From an uncultured Eubacteriales bacterium (GTDB lineage Bacteria; Bacillota; Clostridia; Lachnospirales; Cellulosilyticaceae), in the NCBI GenBank assembly GCA_900551325.1, contig URVM01000011.1, positions 1 to 64,000 on the forward strand: DNA of 64,000 nt, written 5' to 3'. The position numbers were made by a program, and so were the translations under genes. Of this stretch, positions 1-6,403 are shown in pieces (the stretch's first letter is position 1; each line of letters opens with the position of its first letter). The notes beneath the pieces were generated by a model. The model did no database searches and was not told the origin of the DNA. It saw only the letters and a list, made by a program, of their open reading frames with translations.

Positions 1-688
1 CGCCCTATTCAGACTTGGTTTCCCTTCGGCTTCGTACCTTCTGGTACTTAACCTTGCCACTACGAATAACTCGCCGGACCGTTCTACAAAAAGTACGCGG
101 TTGCACTCGTATGGTGCTTCCACTGCTTGTAAACATAGAGTTTCAGGTTCTTTTTCACTCCCCTCCCGGGGTTCTTTTCACCTTTCCTTCACAGTACTAT
201 ACGCTATCGGTCACCGAGGAGTATTTAGGCTTGGGGGGTGGTCCCCCCGGCTTCCCACAAGGTTTCTCGTGTCTCGTGGTACTCTGGATACTGCTAGGCT
301 TCAATCAGGTTTCGTCTACAGGATTATCACCTTCTATGATGTGTCTTTCCAAACACTTCGACTACCCTCAATCTTGCCACGTCGCAGTCCGCAACCCCAA
401 AGTGCAAGCACTTTGGTTTGGCCTGTTTCCCTTTCGCTCGCCGCTACTTAGGAAATCGATTTTTCTTTCTCCTCCTGTTGGTACTTAGATGTTTCAGTTC
501 CCAACGTTCCCTTCATACAGTTATGTATTGGCTGTATGATGACTGAGGTTTGCTCAGCCGGGTTTCCCCATTCGGACATCTACGGATCAAAGTTTATTTG
601 CAACTCCCCGTAGCTTTTCGCAGCTTATCACGTCCTTCATCGGCTCTCGGTGCCAAGGCATCCACTCTACGCTCTTAGTAGCTTGACC
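1..688 (-). rRNA. 23S ribosomal RNA, 5' portion (partial, runs off the window)
   Basis: Read on the minus strand, the sequence begins near 688 with GGTCAAGCTACTAAGAGCG and continues into GTGGATGCCTTGGCACCGAG, the highly conserved 5' end of bacterial 23S rRNA. Conserved 23S sequence continues to position 1, where the window ends, so only about the first 690 of roughly 2,900 nt are present. The exact processed 5' end is inferred from alignment with the E. coli start. Open frames in this stretch are antisense shadows and are not genes. The gene lies downstream of tRNA-Ala and its promoter; no 16S gene precedes it in this window. Confidence 0.97.
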
Positions 689-918
689 TGCTGACAAATA
701 CTTAGTGAGGTTCTTTCGAACTTAGAATTTGTGCACTCCGATTTATCGGAGTTACCTTAAGTTCTTTTCACTAACTATTGTCCAACTTGCCTTGTTCTCG
801 TTAAATATAACAGAATAAGTTTTTTATTTCGGTTAAATTGTAGATTTAAATGTTTAAAGTTTAAATCTATTATTTGATTATGTTTAGTTTTCAAAGTACA
901 ATGTGTCCTAATGGACAA
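689..918 (-). other. Spacer between tRNA-Ala and 23S rRNA
   Basis: About 230 bp of AT-rich spacer separate tRNA-Ala from the 23S 5' end. On the minus strand it carries a TGTACTTTGAAAACT segment near 900-880, typical of clostridial sequence just before 23S, followed by AT-rich leader. The sequence close to the 23S end should pair with the 23S 3' flank to form the RNase III processing stem, but that flank lies outside the window. No protein gene is visible here. Confidence 0.7.
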
Positions 919-991
919 TGGAGACAAAGGGAATCGAACCCTTGACCCCCTGCGTGCAAGGCAGGTGCTCTCCCAGCTGAGCTATGCCCCC
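919..991 (-). tRNA. tRNA-Ala (anticodon UGC)
   Basis: The minus strand gives a 73-nt cloverleaf: a 7-bp acceptor stem (GGGGGCA with TGTCTCC, two G-T pairs), D arm, anticodon stem CCTGC/GCAGG with loop CTTGCAC and anticodon TGC, a 5-nt variable loop, and T arm AAGGG-TTCGATT-CCCTT with discriminator A. CCA is not encoded. tRNA-Ala(UGC) normally sits between 16S and 23S in Firmicute rRNA operons. Here it is the first gene of the unit. Confidence 0.97.
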
Positions 992-1053
992 ATAATGGGA
1001 TATTAAATTCCTTATATTTATCAGTGGTTTGTTGCCCGCCGCTGACTCTAAAA

Positions 1054-1082
1054 AGTATACTAAAACCACTTCTTCCTGTCAA
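1054..1082 (-). promoter_or_regulatory. Strong sigma-A promoter for the tRNA-Ala-23S unit
   Basis: On the minus strand TTGACA (1082-1077) is followed by a 17-nt spacer and TATACT (1059-1054). This near-consensus vegetative promoter points at tRNA-Ala, whose 5' end is about 60 nt downstream. A GC-rich stretch (CAGCGGCGGGC) lies just after the expected start point, as in stringently controlled stable-RNA promoters. The promoter lies between the upstream protein gene and the tRNA, so the tRNA-23S unit appears to be transcribed on its own. Confidence 0.85.
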
Positions 1083-1163
1083 CAGTTTTTTGCATTTTTT
1101 TATCCCATTTTTAAGTTTCATTTATATGTATTTTTTTATTATTTTTAGTCATTTAAAATCTAT

Positions 1164-1195
1164 AAAAAAAAGATAATACCATGGTGGTATTATCT
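1164..1195 (-). terminator. Rho-independent terminator of the YgjP-like gene
   Basis: On the minus strand an 11-bp perfect stem (AGATAATACCA with its complement) with a 3-nt loop is followed by a run of T. The stem begins inside the last codons of the upstream gene. It separates that gene from the tRNA-Ala-23S unit. Confidence 0.85.
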
Positions 1196-1870
1196 AAAAA
1201 TAAAACGATCTTTATTTATATTAACCCATTCTCTAGCTTGCTCAGATTCAGGTACGATTTCTGTAAGAGCTTTATTACTATCTTCAATACCATTATATCT
1301 ACAAAGTGCTTCTACTAAAACACTATCGATTAAGCTTACTGGTCCTACTCCAATGTTTACATCAAAAATAATACAATCTTCTTCGATATACCAAAGTCTA
1401 TTTTGAAGTAATTTTACATCTACTTTCTTTGGCATCTTCTCAAAATGTTCACCATATACTTTTACACGTTCTTTTAATTTACTCATTGTTTTTGTTATGT
1501 ACCAATTGCATAAAGGTAACATCATTGACTCTTTTGTAAGGTTTTGTCCTTCAACTACAAACTTACCTCTTACAAGTTTAACAACTGGTGTTTCTTTTGT
1601 ATCATCTTCTACAAACTCAATTCCATAGTTTTTCCCTAAATACATACAGTGATTTGCATATTCCTTTGCACGCTGTATACGTATAAATTCACCTAGAATC
1701 CAATCTGCATTTCCTTTTACTTTATCCATAACACTAAATAAAGGTGTACCTACAGGTGCGAACACTTTCACTTGTCCATCTTCTTCTATATTAATGGCAA
1801 TACTTGTTCTTTTTTTGTATGTTAGGTCATAATCGATCTTTGTTCCGTCATAATTAAAACTTAGTTTCAT
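1190..1870 (-). CDS. YgjP-like (M48-type fold) protein lacking the zinc-protease motif
   Basis: The 226-aa protein follows the YgjP/DUF45 metallopeptidase pattern: an N-terminal half with a VKVFAPVGT segment, a YLGKNYGI segment near residue 80, and a C-terminal half ending in EWVNINKDRF. The family's HELCH zinc motif should fall at residues 187-191, where this protein reads VEALCR; the metal-binding His residues and the catalytic Glu are absent. The preceding conserved W-G-S-C region reads LWYIEED. It is therefore probably a non-catalytic member. An AGAGGT ribosome site precedes the ATG. A strong terminator follows immediately. Its function is unknown. Confidence 0.75.
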   Translation of the reverse strand: MKLSFNYDGTKIDYDLTYKKRTSIAINIEEDGQVKVFAPVGTPLFSVMDKVKGNADWILGEFIRIQRAKEYANHCMYLGKNYGIEFVEDDTKETPVVKLVRGKFVVEGQNLTKESMMLPLCNWYITKTMSKLKERVKVYGEHFEKMPKKVDVKLLQNRLWYIEEDCIIFDVNIGVGPVSLIDSVLVEALCRYNGIEDSNKALTEIVPESEQAREWVNINKDRFIFR

Positions 1871-2064
1871 ATCATACCTCTTTACTTATTTATTCTGTCC
1901 TCTTTCTATACAATGTAGTATTATAACATAGATTAATTAAAAGTTTGTATATTTTTTTTTGGTTTTTTTATCCATAACCAGATTATTACTTTCAAATTTT
2001 TTCCATTTATGCTATACTTAGGTATAAATATATATTAAGGGTACTATTTAGGAGTGATATTAAA

Positions 2065-2469
2065 ATGATAGAATCAACTGAATTAGAACAATTCCAAAAT
2101 TTTATAGATGACCTTATTCTTCGCAACAAAAGTATACTAGATCAAATGACAAAATTACAAGACGCCTCTGCCCGTCTTAATCGTTCTATCTCTAAATCTG
2201 CTACAATGTGTGGGTGTATGAAACTAGAAATTTGTAAGCAACAACTTGATTTTTCTAGTATATCTAATTCAGAAGAACTCAAATCTCTTCTTAGTACCCA
2301 TCTTGAAAGCTATCCTTGTCCTAATTGTAATGAATCTATAGAAAAAGAAATGGGGCGTGTTATGTTTTATCTTGCCGCCCTTGCTAATACATTAGGTATT
2401 TCTTTATCTTCTGTGATAGAAAATGAAAAAATCCGTACTTCTATGTTAGGTAAGTATTCTTTGAAATAA
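2065..2469 (+). CDS. Small conserved protein with MazG-like C-terminus and CxC/CxxC motifs
   Basis: This 134-aa cytoplasmic protein is all-helical in appearance. Residues about 47-52 contain CGC and about 90-93 CPNC, which could bind a metal. The C-terminal stretch EKEMGRVMFYLAALANTLGI resembles the EE-G-D-x-L-x-Y-L-x-x-L-A motif of MazG-like nucleotide pyrophosphohydrolases, but the second metal-binding Glu/Asp set is not clearly complete. An AGGAGTGAT ribosome site precedes the ATG and a terminator follows closely, so it is probably monocistronic. I recall similar uncharacterised proteins in Lachnospiraceae. The MazG resemblance is inference. Confidence 0.75.
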   Translation: MIESTELEQFQNFIDDLILRNKSILDQMTKLQDASARLNRSISKSATMCGCMKLEICKQQLDFSSISNSEELKSLLSTHLESYPCPNCNESIEKEMGRVMFYLAALANTLGISLSSVIENEKIRTSMLGKYSLK

Positions 2470-2478
2470 TAATTTACA

Positions 2479-2526
2479 TGCGTCTCTAAAAAGCTACTTT
2501 ATATACTTTTTAAAGACGCATTTTTA
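2479..2526 (+). terminator. Terminator after the MazG-like small gene
   Basis: TGCGTCT... pairs with ...AGACGCA, with inner pairing of TAAAAAG and CTTTTTA, and the hairpin is followed by TTTTTA. It lies 10 nt after the stop codon. Confidence 0.8.
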
Positions 2527-2579
2527 TACTTATACACAATTTATCCACATTTTGTGTATAAGTTGGAATTTTTTTACAA

Positions 2580-3059
2580 TTATTTATCAGCAATCATTCC
2601 TCTTTGGTAGACTTCACAATCTTTAAACTCATTTTTTAGGTCTTCCCAAAACTGCTTTTTAAAGACTGGTGGAAAAATAGGTATTTTTGAAGTTTTAAGT
2701 TCTTCTTCTGATACAAAACGGCATTCTTTAATAAACTGTACTTCTACTTCTGGATCATATCCTGCTTTAATCGTACTTTCATCCTCTACAGTTGTTAAAA
2801 AAAACATACCTAGATGATGGGTATCCATTTCATAATCTACATATTCACTTACATATATTAAACGAAGAGGTCTACATTTTGCATTACATTCTTCTTCTAC
2901 TTCACGAACAATAGTATCAATAACACTCTCTTCTGGTTCCATTCCCCCACCTGGAAGAGTCCACCACTCAAATCCTGTTTCTGGATTTTTTTGTCTTAGT
3001 AACAATAATTCCTGTTCCTTATTTAAAATAATAGCTGCCGCCCTTGGTCGTATATTCAT
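2580..3059 (-). CDS. NUDIX hydrolase
   Basis: The product hydrolyses a nucleoside diphosphate linked to another moiety; the substrate cannot be told from sequence. The NUDIX box is clear: GGGMEPEES followed by REVEEECNA, matching G-x5-E-x7-R-E-x-x-E-E, at residues about 37-59 of the chosen start. The protein is about 159 aa, normal for the family. The longest frame begins nine codons upstream, but a GGAGGGA site at 3064-3070 lies six bases before the ATG at 3059, so I use that start. It is a single gene convergent with the preceding one. Confidence 0.88.
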   Translation of the reverse strand: MNIRPRAAAIILNKEQELLLLRQKNPETGFEWWTLPGGGMEPEESVIDTIVREVEEECNAKCRPLRLIYVSEYVDYEMDTHHLGMFFLTTVEDESTIKAGYDPEVEVQFIKECRFVSEEELKTSKIPIFPPVFKKQFWEDLKNEFKDCEVYQRGMIADK

Positions 3060-3213
3060 CCCGTCCCTCCAACTCTCTTTAATCATGTAAATTTTATTAT
3101 AACATACTTTGTAAGCAATGAACTATAAAATATCCCTTTATCCTTGAAACCCCTTCTTCACTAAGCTATACTTTATAGCAACAATGAGTTTTACTAAAGA
3201 AAGAGGTTTTTAA

Positions 3214-3960
3214 ATGAAAGATTTTAACTTAGAGATATGTATTGATTCAGCAGAATCTGCTATTATAGCTGCAAACAGTGGTGCAACTCGTCTAGAATTA
3301 TGCGGTCATTTAATGATAGGTGGGGTTACTCCTTGTGTTGGTCTTATTGAAATGGTTAAAGATGTAGCTAGAATCCCTGCTCACGCTATAATACGCCCTC
3401 GTTTTGGTGATTTTGTTTACTCTGATTTAGAATTTGAGCAAATGAAACGAGATATTGTAAGTTGCAGACACCATCTAGTAGATGGCTTAGTACTAGGTGC
3501 ACTTACTCCTGATGGCCATTTAGATGTAGAGCGTTTAAAACCTTTAGTTGAATTAGGTGATGATTTACATCTTACCCTGCACCGTGCCTTTGATTTATGT
3601 GTAGATCCTTTTAAAGCACTAGAAGATGCTATCTCACTGGGTTTCCATACAATTCTTACTTCTGGTCAGTGTGCCACTGCTTATGAAGGACGTAACTTAC
3701 TTAAGGAACTTATTCAAGTAGCTAATGGACGTATTGATATTATGCCAGGTGCTGGTGTGAATACTTCTAATATGAAAGAAATACTAACAGAAACTGGTGC
3801 GAAAAGTATCCACCTTTCAGCTAAAACACTTCGACCATCTCTAAGTGTTCATAAGAATCCTAAAGTTTATATGGGATTACCTTCTATAGATGAATCTATT
3901 ATTTATGAAACAAATGGTGAAGAAGTTAAACTTGCACGTTCTATTTTAGAATCTCTTTAA
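3214..3960 (+). CDS. cutC: CutC family protein (copper homeostasis / PF03932 TIM barrel)
   Basis: This 248-aa protein has the CutC signature: N-terminal EICIDSAESA, GATRLELC, the GG-x-TPC-x-GL segment, AIIRPRFGDF near residue 70, DGLVLGALTPDG near residue 90, LTLHRAFD near residue 118, ILTSGQ near residue 150 and IMPGAGVN near residue 180. The fold is a cytoplasmic TIM barrel. The family name comes from copper sensitivity in E. coli; the enzymatic role is unsettled. A GAGG ribosome site precedes the ATG, and the gene is monocistronic, ending at a bidirectional terminator shared with radA. Confidence 0.92.
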   Translation: MKDFNLEICIDSAESAIIAANSGATRLELCGHLMIGGVTPCVGLIEMVKDVARIPAHAIIRPRFGDFVYSDLEFEQMKRDIVSCRHHLVDGLVLGALTPDGHLDVERLKPLVELGDDLHLTLHRAFDLCVDPFKALEDAISLGFHTILTSGQCATAYEGRNLLKELIQVANGRIDIMPGAGVNTSNMKEILTETGAKSIHLSAKTLRPSLSVHKNPKVYMGLPSIDESIIYETNGEEVKLARSILESL

Positions 3961-3994
3961 TACTTAGCTTATATACATCTTCCGTTAAATAACA

Positions 3995-4041
3995 AATGCC
4001 TATAAAACTAGTCTATTTTCTAGTTCTATAGGCATTTTCTT
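3995..4041. terminator. Bidirectional terminator between cutC and radA
   Basis: AAATGCCTATA pairs with TATAGGCATTT, with inner AACTAG/CTAGTT pairing, and T-rich tracts flank it on both strands. The two genes converge here. Confidence 0.8.
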
Positions 4042-4054
4042 TATAATCCTTTTA

Positions 4055-5425
4055 TTATCTTACAGCTATGGCATCTAAAGCTTCTCCAATATTGGCTACA
4101 CCTATTACTTTAAGCCCTTTAATAGGTGGTAACTTATCTACATTAGCTTTTGGCATAATGCAGGTTTTAAAACCGAGTTTAGCAGCTTCAATGACACGCT
4201 TTTCAGCCATAGGCACACCTCTTACTTCTCCTGTTAATCCTACTTCACCAAAAATAACTGTATGAGGATCTACTGATGTATTTCTAAAGCTTGATGCTAT
4301 AGCTAAAGCTGCTGCTAAGTCTAGCGAAGGCTCATTTACTCTAAGTCCACCTGCTAAATTTACATATACATCATAATTTCCTAGATCTAAGCCTGCACGT
4401 TTTTCTAGTACAGCAATAAGAATAACAACTCTATTGTAGTCTAGACCTGTTGCTGTACGACGTGGCATACCAAAGCTTGTAAAACTAGCTAAAGACTGTA
4501 CTTCTATTAACATTGGTCTTGTTCCTTCTAATGAACAACTTACAAGTGAACCAGCTACATCCATAGGTCTACCTGCCAACATAATTTCTGAAGGATTTAA
4601 AACTTCTTTTAATCCTACATCTTGCATTTCAAATACGCCTATTTCGTTTGTAGAACCAAAACGGTTTTTAACAGCACGAAGTATTCTAAAGGAAGCATGT
4701 CTTTCCCCTTCAAAGTATAGTACTGTATCCACCATATGCTCTAATACTCTAGGACCTGCAAGTGCACCTTCCTTAGTTACATGGCCTACAATCATAATAG
4801 TAATCCCATAACCTTTACCTAAATTCATTAATTTATGAGTAGCTTCTCTAACTTGGCTTACACTTCCTGGTGCTGAAGTTACATCTTCACAATATACTGT
4901 TTGGATAGAGTCAAGAATAACTAGATCCGGCTTACTTGTTTTAATCTGGTTTTCTATAAAGTTCATATTAGTTTCTGCAAGTAAGTTTAAATTGTCTGTA
5001 TGTACCTTTAGTCTTTCTCCGCGCATTTTAATTTGACTTACAGATTCTTCCCCTGATATATATAATACTTGTTTGCCTTGACATCCTATTTCCTCACAAA
5101 TTTGAAGGAGTAATGTAGACTTTCCAATCCCTGGGTCACCACCTACTAATATAAGAGAACCTTTTACGATTCCCCCACCTAAAACACGATCTAGTTCTTT
5201 CATACCAGTACTTGTACGAAGTTCGTTTTCTACCTTGATGTCCTTTAATCTAAGGGGCGTATTACTGCTTCCCTTTACACTACTTGAAACAAGAGGAGTC
5301 TTTTTAGCTTCCACAACCTCTTCTACTAAACTCCCCCACTCATTACAACTAGGACATTTTCCCATCCATTTACCTGATTCATAGCCACATTGCTGACATA
5401 CATATACTTGTTTAAGTTTTGCCAT
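4055..5425 (-). CDS. radA: DNA repair protein RadA (Sms)
   Basis: RadA is a RecA-like ATPase that drives branch migration in recombinational repair. The 456-aa protein shows the expected order: a four-cysteine zinc finger at residues 10-27 (CxxC...CPSC), Walker A GGDPGIGKST near residue 94, Walker B LVILDSIQT, the RadA-specific KNRFGS motif near residue 253, and a Lon-protease-like C-terminal domain. Length is normal. A GGAG ribosome site precedes the ATG. Upstream lies an unusual AT-rich repeat tract rather than disA, its partner in many Firmicutes. Confidence 0.97.
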   Translation of the reverse strand: MAKLKQVYVCQQCGYESGKWMGKCPSCNEWGSLVEEVVEAKKTPLVSSSVKGSSNTPLRLKDIKVENELRTSTGMKELDRVLGGGIVKGSLILVGGDPGIGKSTLLLQICEEIGCQGKQVLYISGEESVSQIKMRGERLKVHTDNLNLLAETNMNFIENQIKTSKPDLVILDSIQTVYCEDVTSAPGSVSQVREATHKLMNLGKGYGITIMIVGHVTKEGALAGPRVLEHMVDTVLYFEGERHASFRILRAVKNRFGSTNEIGVFEMQDVGLKEVLNPSEIMLAGRPMDVAGSLVSCSLEGTRPMLIEVQSLASFTSFGMPRRTATGLDYNRVVILIAVLEKRAGLDLGNYDVYVNLAGGLRVNEPSLDLAAALAIASSFRNTSVDPHTVIFGEVGLTGEVRGVPMAEKRVIEAAKLGFKTCIMPKANVDKLPPIKGLKVIGVANIGEALDAIAVR

Positions 5426-5484
5426 ATTCCTTCACTCCTTCTTCTACTTAAAAATTCCTAATACCCTTCTTACTTTTATAGTTC

Positions 5485-5665
5485 TATATTTCACTCTTTA
5501 TATTTAATTTCTATATCAAATTTGTATAGTTGATTTCTATATCTAACTTCTATATTGGACTTGTATAGTTGCTTTTTATATTCAATCTCTATATCTAACT
5601 CCTATACTGAATTTGAATATTTGTTTTTATATTTATTTAGCCTCTATATTTAATTTTTATAGTAA
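5485..5665. repeat. Degenerate AT-rich short tandem repeat (about 12-14 bp period)
   Basis: The region between radA and the next gene (5426-5908) has no gene. Its first half contains about a dozen imperfect copies of a unit resembling T-T-C-T-A-T-A-T-C-T-A-A-C, alternating with TTGTATAGTTG-like variants. A larger period of about 52 bp is suggested by two occurrences of TATATCTAAC followed by YTCCTATA or TTCTATAT. No frame stays open through it. It might be a run of protein-binding sites, or slippage-derived sequence. Confidence 0.6.
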
Positions 5666-5867
5666 TCACTCGTTAAATACTTCTAGTATAGGATCACAAC
5701 CATTTCTAGTACTCTAGTTTTATTATTAGTATAACCTTTTTTCACCTTTTCCAAGCTTAACTTTTCTTCATCATAACATATATCTTATAAACAAGAAAGT
5801 TAGCCTTAACCCCCATTTTAGAAGTAATATCTCCATAGTGGCCTGCACGTCTTCTAATGCACAATTT

Positions 5868-5898
5868 AAAAAGGCCACTGCATATGCAATGGCCTTTT
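5868..5898 (-). terminator. Terminator after the 137-aa protein gene
   Basis: AAAAGGCCA pairs with TGGCCTTTT, extended by TGC/GCA. On the minus strand it is followed by TTTAAATT. It lies about 10 nt after the stop codon of the gene at 5909-6321. Confidence 0.82.
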
Positions 5899-5908
5899 GC
5901 TACCTATA

Positions 5909-6321
5909 TTATCCTATCTTTTTTAGAACAACTTTTTTGGCTTCATCTTTAAGCTCTACTGAAAAAACAACTTTACCTGTGCTAGATGTTTTTACATGAT
6001 CTACAAGAACATCTTCAATGAGTAATTTATATTCAGCATTTGGCTGTATTTCTAAAGTAATCTGCGCCATTTTATTGCCTTCTACTTGAAAGCTTACAAT
6101 ATCGTCTTTTAAATCAAAATGATGTACAACTGTACCCGGTAATGATTCATATAAAAGTGCACCGTCTCTTTTTAGTTTTGTAACTTCATAAAATGATTTA
6201 GCTTTATAAAATCTTCCATTTACTTCAAAATCATTTACTTTTGTCTTTTCTTTTAACTCATAATTTCCAAAACTAAGTGTGCCATCCTCATTAAGACGAA
6301 TAATTTCTGTAATACCAGCCA
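5909..6321 (-). CDS. Conserved protein of unknown function (beta-rich, 137 aa)
   Basis: From the chosen start the protein begins MAGITEIIRLNEDG and has alternating short strands (LSFGNYELKEKTKVNDFEV; GTVVHHFDL; AQITLEIQPNAEYKLLI), suggesting a small beta-sandwich. No signal peptide or catalytic motif is visible. The open frame extends five codons upstream to a TTG, but that TTG overlaps the GGAGG site at 6330-6334, which is spaced eight bases from the ATG at 6321. I recall related proteins in Lachnospiraceae carrying uninformative labels. It has its own terminator and lies downstream of clpC. Confidence 0.8.
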
Positions 6322-6403
6322 TGCTAAAAACCTCCAATAAGTTATATTAGAACATATTCTATATATATCCTATTATACATTATTTTTGTAAAAAAGTATA
6401 GGA

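Noticed and set aside
15..488. Open reading frames on the plus strand across positions 15-488 and 101-451
   Set aside because: They lie antisense to conserved 23S rRNA sequence; frames here are accidental and have no ribosome site.
891..1121. 76-aa open frame on the minus strand overlapping tRNA-Ala
   Set aside because: It translates through the tRNA-Ala gene and its promoter; the sequence is explained by those elements.
4068..4265. Plus-strand open frame inside radA and similar antisense frames in clpC, leuS, acn and others
   Set aside because: These are antisense shadows of well-supported genes, with no ribosome site and no recognisable protein motif.
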